64,000 nt of DNA, taken from the NCBI RefSeq assembly GCF_011058315.1, contig NZ_CP049298.1, positions 2,480,001 to 2,544,000 on the forward strand, given 5' to 3'. This DNA comes from Chryseobacterium sp. POL2 (GTDB lineage Bacteria; Bacteroidota; Bacteroidia; Flavobacteriales; Weeksellaceae). Within the stretch, counting starts at the first letter, position 1. Every line of letters begins with the position of its first letter. This document shows, one piece after another, positions 7,435-16,659 of this stretch. The position numbers were made by a program, and so were the translations under genes. A model generated the notes under the pieces. It was not told the DNA's origin. It did not search any database and saw only the letters and a program-made list of their open reading frames with translations.

Positions 7435-9474
7435 ATGGATAATAATGAAAATCTAAAGAAAAAAGTCTTGTTGGTCGGGAATCCTAATGTTGGAAAATCG
7501 ACCATTTTTAATTGGCTTTGCAATAAAAAACAAAAAACCGGAAACTACGCAGGTGTAACAGTTGCAAGTCATTCTGGTCAATATGAGTACGGTGGCGAAA
7601 CGGTTGAAGTTATTGACCTTCCAGGATCTTACAGTATTTATCCAAGTTCCGAAGATGAAGCTATTTTTAGCAAATATTTAGTTGAAGAACGCGCGAAGTA
7701 TGAAGGTGTAATCTATGTCGCAGATGCGCTTAACTTGAGACGAAGCTTACTATTATTTCAGCAAATTCGAGATTTTGGGATTCCTGCAATTATGGTGATT
7801 AACCAAATTGATGAAGCTGAAAAACGCGATATCAAAATCAATGTGGATCATTTGGCTGAGATTTTAAAAGTGAAAGTCTTTGCGACCAATGCAAAAAAAA
7901 ATATTGGTCTTGATGGTATTAAAAAAGCCGTTAAAAATGCTGAGTTCAAATCGACCGAAGAAATAAGTTTTGAAGTTCCACTGGAGCAAAAAGAAATAGT
8001 TAACCGAATTGCAGAACAAACGCAAGAACCCAACCAATACAGCGTTTGGACACTTTTGGCTGCCAATAATTATTTGGGTAAGCTGAATAATATCAACGAA
8101 ATTTTAAAACAAGAAGACGTTAATTGTCATGTGCCAAAACGTTTGCAGGTGCAAGAAACCATTCGACGGTATCAAAATATTGACAACGTTTTATCGAAAA
8201 CGATTATCGAGAAGCCAGCTTTCAAAGAAATGTTAACCGAAAAACTAGACAAAGTTTTGGTGCATAAATTTTGGGGATATATTTTCTTCTTCTTTATTCT
8301 GTTGTTGGTTTTCCAGTGTGTATTTTTCCTTGCCGAATATCCAATGTCTTGGATTGAAGATGCTTTTGCATGGCTACAAACTTCGGTGGGGGAGACGATT
8401 CCGCCAGGGCCAATTAATAGCTTAATTACAACAGGAATTATTCCTGGGATTGGAGGGATATTGGTTTTTGCACCACAAATTGGGATTATGTTGTATTTCC
8501 TGTATCTATTGGAAGACTCTGGTTATATGGCACGTGTGGTTTTTTTGATGGATAAGTTTTTAAGACCTTTCGGACTCAATGGAAAAAGTATTGTACCGCT
8601 AGTTTCTGGTGTTGCTTGTGCGATTCCTGCAATTATGTCAACGCGAAACATCGAAAATACCAAAGAAAGATTAATAACAATTCTTGCAACGCCTTTTATG
8701 ACATGTGCGGCGAGAATTCCAGTATATAGTATTTTGATTACATTGGTAATTCCTGACAAAACTTTGTTTGGTGTTAAATATCAAGCCTTGGCACTTATGG
8801 GAATGTATGTTTTGGGATTTGTTTTCGCGCTTTTGGCAGCTTTGGTTTCAAAATATTTTATTAAATCTAAAACCAAAAGTTTCTTGGTGATGGATTTGCC
8901 AACTTACAAAATGCCACTTTGGGGTTACAATGTCAAATTGATGCTAGAAAAAGTTTGGGGTTTTATTACAGGGGCTGGTAAAGTGATTTTTGCAGTAAGC
9001 GTAGTTCTTTGGGTATTAAGTTATTTTGGTCCAAAACAAGAACCCGATCAATTTGTAGCGACGGAAGTTAGTTTGCAGGATTCTTATCTTGGAAAACTAG
9101 GGCATTTTATAGAACCCGCAATTCGCCCTTTAGGTTACGATTGGAAAATGGGAATCGGTTTGTTGTCAAGTTTTGCTGCGCGCGAGGTTTTTGTTGGGAC
9201 AATGTCAACCTTATATAGCCTTGATGAAGAAGCGCCAGAAGGTAAACTTTTAGACAAAATGCATCAAGACACATACCCGAATGGTGACAAGGTGTTCACT
9301 TTAGCAACAGGGATTTCGTTGTTGATGTTTTATGCACTTGCCATGCAATGTTTCACGACAATCGCTGTGGTATATCGCGAAACAGGGAGTTGGAAGTTAA
9401 CGGCAACACAAGCGACTGTTATGTGTGTGTTGGCATACTTTGTGTCACTAATAACGTATCAGATTTTAAAATAA
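7435..9474 (+). CDS. feoB: Ferrous iron transporter FeoB
   Basis: 679 residues. The N-terminal G domain starts with the P-loop GNPNVGKST (about residues 16-24) and contains DLPGSYSIYP and VINQIDEAEKRD. A helical NFeoB region follows, then a multi-pass membrane domain (about 280-679) with the Gate/core repeats, including GLNGKSIVPLVSG and SSFAAREVFVGT. Takes up Fe(II) across the inner membrane. Length is normal and no key motif is missing. It is followed 16 nt later by the small FeoB-associated Cys-rich peptide. Confidence 0.96.
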   Translation: MDNNENLKKKVLLVGNPNVGKSTIFNWLCNKKQKTGNYAGVTVASHSGQYEYGGETVEVIDLPGSYSIYPSSEDEAIFSKYLVEERAKYEGVIYVADALNLRRSLLLFQQIRDFGIPAIMVINQIDEAEKRDIKINVDHLAEILKVKVFATNAKKNIGLDGIKKAVKNAEFKSTEEISFEVPLEQKEIVNRIAEQTQEPNQYSVWTLLAANNYLGKLNNINEILKQEDVNCHVPKRLQVQETIRRYQNIDNVLSKTIIEKPAFKEMLTEKLDKVLVHKFWGYIFFFFILLLVFQCVFFLAEYPMSWIEDAFAWLQTSVGETIPPGPINSLITTGIIPGIGGILVFAPQIGIMLYFLYLLEDSGYMARVVFLMDKFLRPFGLNGKSIVPLVSGVACAIPAIMSTRNIENTKERLITILATPFMTCAARIPVYSILITLVIPDKTLFGVKYQALALMGMYVLGFVFALLAALVSKYFIKSKTKSFLVMDLPTYKMPLWGYNVKLMLEKVWGFITGAGKVIFAVSVVLWVLSYFGPKQEPDQFVATEVSLQDSYLGKLGHFIEPAIRPLGYDWKMGIGLLSSFAAREVFVGTMSTLYSLDEEAPEGKLLDKMHQDTYPNGDKVFTLATGISLLMFYALAMQCFTTIAVVYRETGSWKLTATQATVMCVLAYFVSLITYQILK

Positions 9475-9490
9475 TTCTAAAACTAATTTT

Positions 9491-9631
9491 ATGGATTCTA
9501 TTGTGTTTCAATATGTATTGATTGGGGTTTTGTTGTTTGCGATAGGTTATGCACTTTTCAGAAACTTAAGAAATGCTTTTCGTAGGTCAAAAAAAGGTGG
9601 CGGTTGCGATACCAACTGTGGATGCTCTTGA
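9491..9631 (+). CDS. FeoB-associated Cys-rich membrane peptide
   Basis: 46 residues: one transmembrane helix (about 7-24), a short basic stretch (RNLRNAFRRSKK) and a C-terminal cysteine cluster GGGCDTNCGCS. This matches the FeoB-associated Cys-rich membrane protein family, thought to work with FeoB in iron uptake, possibly as a FeoC-like partner. It lies 16 nt behind feoB and before the shared terminator, so it is the third gene of a feoA-feoB-peptide operon. Confidence 0.85.
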   Translation: MDSIVFQYVLIGVLLFAIGYALFRNLRNAFRRSKKGGGCDTNCGCS

Positions 9632-9654
9632 TGTATATATGCTTTTTAATTATC

Positions 9655-9685
9655 AAAAAATACCTAGGACTAGGTATTTTTTTTT
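9655..9685 (+). terminator. Terminator of the feo operon
   Basis: Perfect stem TACCTAG / CTAGGTA with a 2-base gap, extended by A/T pairing, followed by a long T run. Confidence 0.8.
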
Positions 9686-9728
9686 GTATTTATTAAAATA
9701 TTTTTGTTTTTAATAAAAATTATAAGAC

Positions 9729-11435
9729 ATGAAAAAGAGTAAATTAAACAGTGTTATCTTCATTTTCATAATGATGATTGTCTCGGTTATTAGTTGTCAA
9801 ACTGAAGTAAATAATAATGAAGAAGTTGCAATTGATGATACTGTTTTTGAGGTATTCAAAACGCAAATTGTAGCTAAGGAAATGAATGGTGCAAAAAATG
9901 GACAAACATATATTGCAAACTTTCAAGGGGAAACATTAGAGTGTAGGTCATTTGAGGATAACAAGATTGCTTTTGTAATTCCATCAGATGCTGTATTGGG
10001 CAATAGTTCTTTGGAGGTAGCGGAGCTAAATAAAAAAATTAACCTTAATATTAAAGACGTTTTGCTTAATGATACTCCAGAAAATGTTGTAAAAACCTTT
10101 TGGACTTCAGTGGATAATTATACATCTACTTTGGATAATAGCGATGAGACAAGTCTACTAAAAGACAATCTTAATAATGTGAAAAATGTATTCGAAAAAG
10201 CAACAGCAGAAGAGAAAAAAACGATGGCAACCTTTTTCTCAGCAAACAAGGACTTGTACGATGAGATTCTAAAAAACTCGCCGCAAAAAAGCATGATGCT
10301 AGGTCAAGATGATAACTTAATTGCTAATGAGAATTTCCTGATGTTCAAGACCTCTATGTATTATCTTGCTACTTGTGGCGTTGTACTGTGGGTGGCAAAG
10401 GATCCTTTTATAGTAAGTGCAGCGCTTGTAGGTATTTATATTAATTTTAAAAATGCAAAAAAATATGGAGGCGCATTCATAGATACGCGAATGCTGATCT
10501 TAGACTCCTCTATACAGGATAAATCAACTATAGATTTCATCACAGGCGACACCAAAGTATTGAATTATAGCTTCGAAAGAAGAAGTGTTATCAACGGTGA
10601 TAAAGGCAATGCTTTTGGAAATTTCTCAGATTTCTTTTTAAAATTTGCAGAGTTTGAAGGTTATTTCGAAAAAATTAATTCAGTTGCCACTTGGCTTAAC
10701 CAAAAGATACCTTTTTGTAATTTTTCCATGGTTACAAATGTTTTGATACCACAGCAGGTTAATTCTAGCAATGTATTGGTAAATGATACAACTTTTGCAA
10801 GAGCAAAATTTAGCGTTTCTAATAATGAAGTAGAGATCGAAAAAGTAAACTTTAATAGCAATGGAAAAATTAATGTTCAGTTAAAACTTAAAAACCAAAC
10901 AGCAACACAACCAGTCGTAACAACTTTGACTGCAAATTATAAGGATGATTATAATGAAAAGTCGAAAAGTTTTAATATTAAAGTTTTACCTAAAAGTTTT
11001 ATTACAGGCAATTGGAAACTTTTACAAATTGTAGACGAAGATGTTCCTGCGGATGAGTGGGAAGTGGATGAGCCTACAGGATGTCCAGGGCAAAGAGAAG
11101 ATTATTTCTACAGTGGAGTAGCAGTATTTACGGATACTACAATGAAATTTAATATTTCCGAAAAGTATAGATACTATAGATATGATGCGCAATGTAATGT
11201 GGTAGAATATAAAGAACCCACAGGTTGGCAAGTGATTACAGCTAATCATAACAATATTATTGAATCTAATAATTTGAAACTAACCGATGGAAAAGGGAAT
11301 AATAATGATGGCTATAATTGGAATTTCAATAATGGTATTGTTAAAATTCTCGATCCGAACAAAATATCATTAACTTATTCATATCATGATGGGTATGAGT
11401 TAGTTGAGATGATGTACGTGTTCGCACGACAATAA
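9729..11435 (+). CDS. Large lipoprotein with lipocalin-like C-terminal part
   Basis: 568 residues with a lipoprotein signal (hydrophobic stretch then VISCQ, acylated Cys near residue 23). The middle holds acidic, helical sequence and one hydrophobic segment (about 210-235, MYYLATCGVVLWVA...), unusual for an outer membrane lipoprotein. The last 140 residues begin ITGNWKLLQIVDED and look like a lipocalin-type beta barrel (GNWKL start, repeated beta strands, closing MMYVFAR). I do not recognise the full-length family. Flanked by terminators on both sides, so it is transcribed alone. Function unknown. Confidence 0.75.
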   Translation: MKKSKLNSVIFIFIMMIVSVISCQTEVNNNEEVAIDDTVFEVFKTQIVAKEMNGAKNGQTYIANFQGETLECRSFEDNKIAFVIPSDAVLGNSSLEVAELNKKINLNIKDVLLNDTPENVVKTFWTSVDNYTSTLDNSDETSLLKDNLNNVKNVFEKATAEEKKTMATFFSANKDLYDEILKNSPQKSMMLGQDDNLIANENFLMFKTSMYYLATCGVVLWVAKDPFIVSAALVGIYINFKNAKKYGGAFIDTRMLILDSSIQDKSTIDFITGDTKVLNYSFERRSVINGDKGNAFGNFSDFFLKFAEFEGYFEKINSVATWLNQKIPFCNFSMVTNVLIPQQVNSSNVLVNDTTFARAKFSVSNNEVEIEKVNFNSNGKINVQLKLKNQTATQPVVTTLTANYKDDYNEKSKSFNIKVLPKSFITGNWKLLQIVDEDVPADEWEVDEPTGCPGQREDYFYSGVAVFTDTTMKFNISEKYRYYRYDAQCNVVEYKEPTGWQVITANHNNIIESNNLKLTDGKGNNNDGYNWNFNNGIVKILDPNKISLTYSYHDGYELVEMMYVFARQ

Positions 11436-11436
11436 T

Positions 11437-11473
11437 AAAAAAACTCTCTGCAATTTTTTGTAGAGAGTTTTTG
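11437..11473 (+). terminator. Terminator after the large lipoprotein gene
   Basis: AAACTCTCTGCA / TGTAGAGAGTTT stem with a T-rich loop and following T run, directly after the stop codon. Confidence 0.75.
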
Positions 11474-11533
11474 TTTAATAAAAATTGAAATTAAATTGTT
11501 TTTGAGGCTTTAGTTTACCAAATCTAAATTGCG

Positions 11534-11541
11534 TAATTTTG
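11534..11541 (+). promoter_or_regulatory. Candidate -7 box for glmM
   Basis: TAATTTTG (TAnnTTTG) 27 nt upstream of the glmM start codon. No well-spaced -33 element. Confidence 0.4.
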
Positions 11542-11568
11542 CAAAATATTTTTAAACTTAAATAAAGT

Positions 11569-12951
11569 ATGTCATTAATAAAAAGTATTTCAGGTATCCG
11601 CGGAACAATCGGTGGAGCTGTCAATGATAATTTAACACCATTAGATATTGTAAAATTCGCTTCCGCTTTCGGAACTTGGCTTCAAAATACTCAAAATAAA
11701 AAAGATTTAAAACTCGTTATAGGTCGCGATGCTCGTATTTCTGGGCAAATGTTGTCATCTTTGGTAACTGCTACTTTGCAAGGTTTGGGAATTAATGTCG
11801 TGGACCTTGGTTTGTCAACAACGCCAACAGTTGAGGTAATGGTGCCAGAACTTAATGCGGATGGTGGAATCATTCTTACGGCTTCTCATAATCCAAAACA
11901 ATGGAATGCATTGAAACTTCTTAATAACAAAGGCGAATTTATCAATGCTGAAGAAGGTGCAAAAGTTTTGGCATTAGCAGAAAACGAAGATTTTAATTAT
12001 GCTGAAGTTGATGACTTGGGAAGTTATGAAGAGAATACAGATGCTTTTGACATTCATATTCAAAAGATTTTGGATTTGCCAATGGTCGATGTTGACGCCA
12101 TAAAAGCAAAGAAGTTTAAAATCGTTTTAGACGCTGTTAATTCTACGGGAGGTCTTGCAATTCCGATGTTGTTGGAGAAATTAGGTTGCGATGTTGTAAA
12201 ACTTTATTGCGAACCGAATGGTCATTTTCCACACAATCCAGAACCTTTGAAAGAGCATCTTAGTGACATTTGCGACTTGGTGAAAAAAGAAAATGCTGAT
12301 CTTGGCGTTGTCGTGGATCCGGATGTTGACAGATTGGCTTTGATTGACGAAAAAGGCGAAATGTTTGGCGAAGAATATACGTTAGTAGCTGTTGCAGATT
12401 ACCTTTTAAAACACAAAAAAGGAAGCGCAATTTCTAATCTTTCTTCGAGTAGAGCGCTTCGCGATGTTGCTAAAAATCATAATTCTGAATATTTTGCAAG
12501 TGCAGTAGGAGAGGTAAATGTTGTGACCTTGATGAAAGAAAAAGACGCTGTAATTGGTGGTGAAGGCAATGGCGGAATTATTTATCCAGATTTACACTAC
12601 GGAAGAGATTCTTTAGTTGGCGTAGCCTTATTTTTAACACATTTGGCTAAAGAAAATAAAACTGTTTCTGAGCTTAGAGCAACTTATCCCGCTTATTTTA
12701 TGGGAAAAAAGAAAATTGAGCTAACGCCAGAAATTAATGTTGATGCACTTTTAACTAAAATGGAAAAAGAGTATCAAAATGAAGAGGTTTCTACCGTAGA
12801 TGGCGTAAAAATAGATTTTGCTGAAAATTGGGTTCACTTAAGAAAATCAAATACAGAGCCGATTATCAGGATTTATACAGAAGCAAAATCTCAGGAAGAA
12901 GCTGACAAGTTAGGCGATGATATCATTGCTAAAATAAAAAGTTTGATTTAG
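11569..12951 (+). CDS. glmM: Phosphoglucosamine mutase
   Basis: 460 residues of the alpha-D-phosphohexomutase superfamily with all four domains. The phosphoserine loop is TASHNPKQWN (Ser near 106), the metal-binding loop DPDVDRLALI is near 250, the sugar-binding loop is GEGNGGIIYPDLHYGRDS, and the phosphate-binding loop RKSNTEPIIRIY lies near the C terminus. In Bacteroidota this family is usually assigned as phosphoglucosamine mutase, converting glucosamine-6-P to glucosamine-1-P for peptidoglycan and LPS precursors. A phosphomannomutase or phosphoglucomutase activity cannot be excluded from sequence. Confidence 0.88.
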   Translation: MSLIKSISGIRGTIGGAVNDNLTPLDIVKFASAFGTWLQNTQNKKDLKLVIGRDARISGQMLSSLVTATLQGLGINVVDLGLSTTPTVEVMVPELNADGGIILTASHNPKQWNALKLLNNKGEFINAEEGAKVLALAENEDFNYAEVDDLGSYEENTDAFDIHIQKILDLPMVDVDAIKAKKFKIVLDAVNSTGGLAIPMLLEKLGCDVVKLYCEPNGHFPHNPEPLKEHLSDICDLVKKENADLGVVVDPDVDRLALIDEKGEMFGEEYTLVAVADYLLKHKKGSAISNLSSSRALRDVAKNHNSEYFASAVGEVNVVTLMKEKDAVIGGEGNGGIIYPDLHYGRDSLVGVALFLTHLAKENKTVSELRATYPAYFMGKKKIELTPEINVDALLTKMEKEYQNEEVSTVDGVKIDFAENWVHLRKSNTEPIIRIYTEAKSQEEADKLGDDIIAKIKSLI

Positions 12952-13048
12952 TTTCAATTATTTTGACTAAATTTAAATATCATTAATAAAGGTTTGTCGA
13001 AGTTTGCAAAGAAATTTCTCTTTTCGATGGACCACCGAGACATAAATA

Positions 13049-14419
13049 TTGGAAGAATTTTTTGAAAATGAACTTGCAAAAAAGTTCGAAGACATGATTG
13101 AAAATAATGAAGAACTCTATTTCGATAGCGAAGAATACGAGGATATCATTATTTATTATTTGGAGTTAGGCGATATTTCGTATGCGGAGTTGGCAACAAA
13201 ATATGCACTGAAATTACATCCAAGCTCAATCGAATTAAAAACAAAACAACTCGAGGTTTTCCTAGAGCTAGAACGTTATACGAAAGCTAAAGAACTTATC
13301 GATGAGCTAAAACCATCATGCATGGACATGACGGACTTTTTGGTATGTTGCGCAAAATATTACTCTAATCTTGGAAATCCAAAACGCTCAATAGAATATT
13401 GTGAGAAAGCGCTTGAGTTGGAAGAAGAGCAGAATTTCTTACACAATTTTATTGCGGACGAATATGTTAATCTTGATGATCCTTTCAATGCTTTGAAACA
13501 TTATTCAAAAGCCTTGCATTTTGATCCACAAGATGATTATTCTCTGGAAAACGCAATGTCTTGTTATAACAAACTGAACCGTTATCAAGAAGCTTTAGGC
13601 TTTATCAATCAATATCTCGACCGTTATCCTTTTTCGGAAATCGCTTGGTTTGAGTACGGACAACTTCAGTTTAACAAGAAGAATTTTGAAGAGGCAATAA
13701 AAGCTTTTGATTATCTTTTGGCAATTAACCCTAACTCTGTCGGCGTGTATGCCAACAAAGCAGCTTGCTATGAGGCTTTGGGCGATTGGATGCAAGCAAT
13801 TGCTGTTTATGAAGAAATGTTGGAGTTAGAATATACCAAAGCCTTTACTTTCTATAAAATTGGACTTTGCTACAAGGAGAACAAAATGCCCGTACAAGCT
13901 TTAACATTTTTCCAAAAATCATTAATAGAAGATCCACAATTTTATCTTTCGATGATGGAGCAGTCTTTTATTTATGAGGAAATGGGAAAACTTAAAGAAG
14001 CGCTTCATTTCGCTAAAGAAAGTGTGCTGTTGAACGAAAATAATATCGATTATCAAAAACGTTTAGCCTTTTTATATATTGAGTCTGGCGATTTTGAAGA
14101 AAGCTTAGATTGTTTTAAGACTTTAATCGCAGTTGAGCCTTCTAGGTTTTATAATTGGTATGCCTATTCGGAAGTTTTGATGTTAATTGGCGAGTACGAA
14201 GATGCGTTAACCCTTTTAGAAAAAGCGATTCAGTTGCATAACCGTGCAGAATTGCATTATCAGAAAAGCAATTGTTATTTTCATTTAAATTTAAATGATG
14301 AAGGCACAGAAGCACTCAAATTAGCTCTGGAAATGGATCCTGAAATATCTGAAGATATGCAACAGAAATATCCGTTTATAAAAGATGCCGTTAAAAAAGT
14401 AAAAACGAGAAAGAAATAA
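13049..14419 (+). CDS. Tetratricopeptide repeat protein
   Basis: 456 residues made almost entirely of TPR-type helix pairs (for example NPKRSIEYCEKALELE, PFNALKHYSKALHFDP, NFEEAIKAFDYLLAINPNS), with no signal peptide, so probably a cytoplasmic scaffold. The start is a TTG (LEEFFENELAKKF); an ATG 23 nt upstream is out of frame and stops within 13 codons, and the next in-frame ATG would remove the acidic N-terminal stretch. Widespread in Flavobacteriia without known function. Confidence 0.85.
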   Translation: MEEFFENELAKKFEDMIENNEELYFDSEEYEDIIIYYLELGDISYAELATKYALKLHPSSIELKTKQLEVFLELERYTKAKELIDELKPSCMDMTDFLVCCAKYYSNLGNPKRSIEYCEKALELEEEQNFLHNFIADEYVNLDDPFNALKHYSKALHFDPQDDYSLENAMSCYNKLNRYQEALGFINQYLDRYPFSEIAWFEYGQLQFNKKNFEEAIKAFDYLLAINPNSVGVYANKAACYEALGDWMQAIAVYEEMLELEYTKAFTFYKIGLCYKENKMPVQALTFFQKSLIEDPQFYLSMMEQSFIYEEMGKLKEALHFAKESVLLNENNIDYQKRLAFLYIESGDFEESLDCFKTLIAVEPSRFYNWYAYSEVLMLIGEYEDALTLLEKAIQLHNRAELHYQKSNCYFHLNLNDEGTEALKLALEMDPEISEDMQQKYPFIKDAVKKVKTRKK

Positions 14420-14423
14420 ATTT

Positions 14424-14454
14424 AAAATCACTTCATTACGAAGTGATTTTTTTT
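14424..14454. terminator. Bidirectional terminator between the TPR and EamA genes
   Basis: AAAATCACTTC / GAAGTGATTTT stem with T runs on both sides between converging genes. The hairpin overlaps the last codons and stop of the EamA gene. Confidence 0.75.
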
Positions 14455-15326
14455 GTTGTTTTGGTTCTTAAAAATATTAATCCTGCCAAGATCATTATCC
14501 CTCCAAAATACTGAATTGGCGTCAAAATTTCGCCATCAAGAAATCCCCAGATAACGGCAACAATCGGCATAACCAAAGTAACTGTTGATGCAAATAAAGG
14601 TGTTGAAATGTGTAGTAATTTGTAGTTTAACATCATGGCTAATCCCGTTCCGAATATTGAGAGAGTCGCAACATAAGCCAAACCTTCCCATTTGAAAGTT
14701 TCTACGGAAAAAGTAGAAAAGAAACCAGAAAATACCAAAGCTAATAAGGATGGAATCAACAATACAAATCCAAAAACGAAAGATGATAAAATTTTCGCAG
14801 GAATGTCATGAAGTTTCGCTTTTACAGTTGTAGTGCTAATGGCGTAAAGTAAAGTCGCGAGAAGCAATAACAAAATCGGAATTAATTTTAATTCGCCCAA
14901 ACCAGAATTTCCGAATGCTAAAATACAAGCGCCTAAAAAACTAATAACAACGCCATACATTTGTGTTTTACTCGTTGGCGTATGCCAAGCCAGACTTCCC
15001 ACAATAATTACAAAAATCGGCATCATAGAGTTGATGATTCCCGCAATGCTACTGCTGACTTCGGTTTCCGCGATTGGAAAAAGAAACATAGGTATGAAGT
15101 TACCACACAAAGCTGCGATAATCAACCATTTTAGCCGTTCTTTTGGGAATTTCTTTACTTCTTTTATCGCGATTGGTAACAAGACCAAAGCAGAGATGAA
15201 AACACGTAATCCACCAACTTGATAAGGTGTGAAGTAGATAAGCGATTTTTTAATTAAAATAAATGAAGAACCCCATATAATTGAAAGTACGATTAAAAGA
15301 ATCCATTTTAATTTGTCATTCGGCAT
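14436..15326 (-). CDS. EamA/DMT-family transporter
   Basis: 296 residues with about ten transmembrane helices in two EamA repeats (first about 5-135, second about 150-290). Typical features are IIWGSSFILIKKSL at the N terminus and GFLDGEILTPIQYFGGIMILAGL near the end. A drug/metabolite exporter of unknown substrate in the inner membrane. Its start overlaps the end of aat by 11 nt, so the two are translationally coupled. The C-terminal codons lie inside a terminator hairpin. Confidence 0.88.
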   Translation of the reverse strand: MPNDKLKWILLIVLSIIWGSSFILIKKSLIYFTPYQVGGLRVFISALVLLPIAIKEVKKFPKERLKWLIIAALCGNFIPMFLFPIAETEVSSSIAGIINSMMPIFVIIVGSLAWHTPTSKTQMYGVVISFLGACILAFGNSGLGELKLIPILLLLLATLLYAISTTTVKAKLHDIPAKILSSFVFGFVLLIPSLLALVFSGFFSTFSVETFKWEGLAYVATLSIFGTGLAMMLNYKLLHISTPLFASTVTLVMPIVAVIWGFLDGEILTPIQYFGGIMILAGLIFLRTKTTKKITS

Positions 15327-15969
15327 GTGTCGATCGGTATAAGTAGGTTAAATATTCCTTTTTAGAAATCATTTTGGCACCAAGACTTTCGAGATGTTCC
15401 GTATGAACTTGACAATCGATAAGGTCAAACTTCTCTTCATGGGTTTTACAAAAATTAATAAATCCCGCTTTGGAAGCATTACTGACTTTAGAAAACATAC
15501 TTTCACCACAAAACACACGATTTATTTTAATGCCGTAAAATCCACCAACGAGTTCCCCTCCTTGCCAAACTTCATAGCTGTGCGCAATACCTGCTTTGTG
15601 AAGGCTAATAAAGGACTGAATAAGATTTTCATTTAGCCACGTTCCGTCCTGGTCTGGGCGATAAGTCGTTTGACAAGCCCGTATAACCTGTTCGAAATTG
15701 TGATTTTGTGTAAAATTAAATTCGTTTCTGTTTAAAATTTTAGACATCGATTTGGAAACTTTAATCTCTTTTGGAAACAAAACAAAGCGTGGATCAGGAC
15801 ACCACCATAATATGTCTGAATCTTCGTTGTACCAAGGAAAAATCCCTAATTGATAGGCAAAATACAAACGTTCTGGACGTAGATCTCCGCCAATAGCAAT
15901 AACGCCATGGTCAGGATTATACAACATCGGATCAGGAAACGAAATATCGTCGGCGTCTAGTTTAATCAT
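15316..15969 (-). CDS. aat: Leucyl/phenylalanyl-tRNA-protein transferase
   Basis: 217 residues with the conserved Aat signatures: YQLGIFPWYNEDSDILWWCPDPR near residue 36-60, and GGFYGIKINRVFCGESMFS near 142-160. The enzyme transfers Leu or Phe from aminoacyl-tRNA to N-terminal Arg/Lys of proteins, marking them for ClpAP degradation (N-degron pathway). Length fits the bacterial family. Upstream is the DUF3127 gene (52 nt), downstream the EamA gene (overlapping). Confidence 0.93.
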   Translation of the reverse strand: MIKLDADDISFPDPMLYNPDHGVIAIGGDLRPERLYFAYQLGIFPWYNEDSDILWWCPDPRFVLFPKEIKVSKSMSKILNRNEFNFTQNHNFEQVIRACQTTYRPDQDGTWLNENLIQSFISLHKAGIAHSYEVWQGGELVGGFYGIKINRVFCGESMFSKVSNASKAGFINFCKTHEEKFDLIDCQVHTEHLESLGAKMISKKEYLTYLYRSTHAE

Positions 15970-16021
15970 TAGGCTAAAAAAAATCCTACGATAAGGTAGG
16001 ATTTAATCTTGTGATTATATT

Positions 16022-16396
16022 TTAGAAAGGAAGATCGTCTTCCTCTTCTTCGAAAACATTCGTCGCTTGGCTGGTGTTAGCAGGCGCACCTTGTGCTGCA
16101 ACAGGTTCGTTATAGCCTCCAGCATCAACTTTTTCGATTCTCCAACCAGTGATTGAGTTGAAATATCTTACCTCACCTTGTGGCGATGTCCATTCGCGAC
16201 CTCTTATGTTAATAGAAACTTTTACTTTGTCTCCTTCTTGGTAAGCATTTAGTAAATCAACTTTTTCAGAAAGAAATTCGATGTTGATTGGTTGTGGATA
16301 TTGTTCTTCCGTTAGCAATACCATTTCTTTTTTTTGAAATCCACTTGCAAAAGTCTGTAAATCAGAAAGCTTTTTAATAGTGCCTTGTAACTCCAT
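16022..16396 (-). CDS. DUF3127 protein with an SSB-like acidic tip
   Basis: 124 residues. The N-terminal 95 residues (ELQGTIKKLSDLQTF..., INIEFLSEKVDLL, WRIEKVD) form the DUF3127 domain, probably an OB-type fold. An Ala/Gly/Pro/Gln-rich linker follows, and then the tip EEEEDDLPF. The same order (OB fold, flexible linker, acidic tip ending PF) is found in single-strand DNA-binding proteins, whose tip recruits repair and replication partners. The reading frame is open upstream, but the ATG giving MELQGT is the natural start; the extension would run into the tRNA promoter. No TM or signal peptide. Confidence 0.85.
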   Translation of the reverse strand: MELQGTIKKLSDLQTFASGFQKKEMVLLTEEQYPQPINIEFLSEKVDLLNAYQEGDKVKVSINIRGREWTSPQGEVRYFNSITGWRIEKVDAGGYNEPVAAQGAPANTSQATNVFEEEEDDLPF

Positions 16397-16502
16397 TTTA
16401 AAAATATTTATGAGGGTAAAGGTAATAAAAACGAAAATACATTGAAAGTTTTTTAGTTCGAAAAATAACTTGGAAAAAAATATAAAAAAGTTTTCAAAAA
16501 AA

Positions 16503-16535
16503 TTTGGTGGATAAAAGAAAAAGTCTCTATATTTG
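16503..16535 (+). promoter_or_regulatory. Promoter of the tRNA cluster
   Basis: TTTG (16503-16506), a 21-nt spacer, then TATATTTG (16528-16535): both elements of the flavobacterial consensus, about 38 nt before the first tRNA. Confidence 0.65.
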
Positions 16536-16573
16536 CAACCACAAAACAACAAGAAAGAAGTTCTTTAAATAAA

Positions 16574-16655
16574 GCGGATGTGGTGTAATTGGTAGCCACG
16601 CCAGACTTAGGATCTGGTGCCGTGAGGCGTGGGGGTTCGAGTCCCTTCATCCGCA
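16574..16655 (+). tRNA. tRNA-Leu (TAG)
   Basis: 7-bp acceptor stem GCGGATG / CATCCGC with discriminator A, anticodon stem CCAGA / TCTGG with loop CTTAGGA (anticodon TAG), a long variable arm, and T loop GGTTCGAGTCC. CCA is not encoded. First of three clustered tRNAs. Confidence 0.95.
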
Positions 16656-16659
16656 CTAT

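Noticed and set aside
16397-16552. N-terminal extension of the DUF3127 frame
   Set aside because: The extra 52 residues are Phe-rich, unlike the domain, and would place the start beyond the divergent tRNA promoter; MELQGT at 16396 is the natural start.
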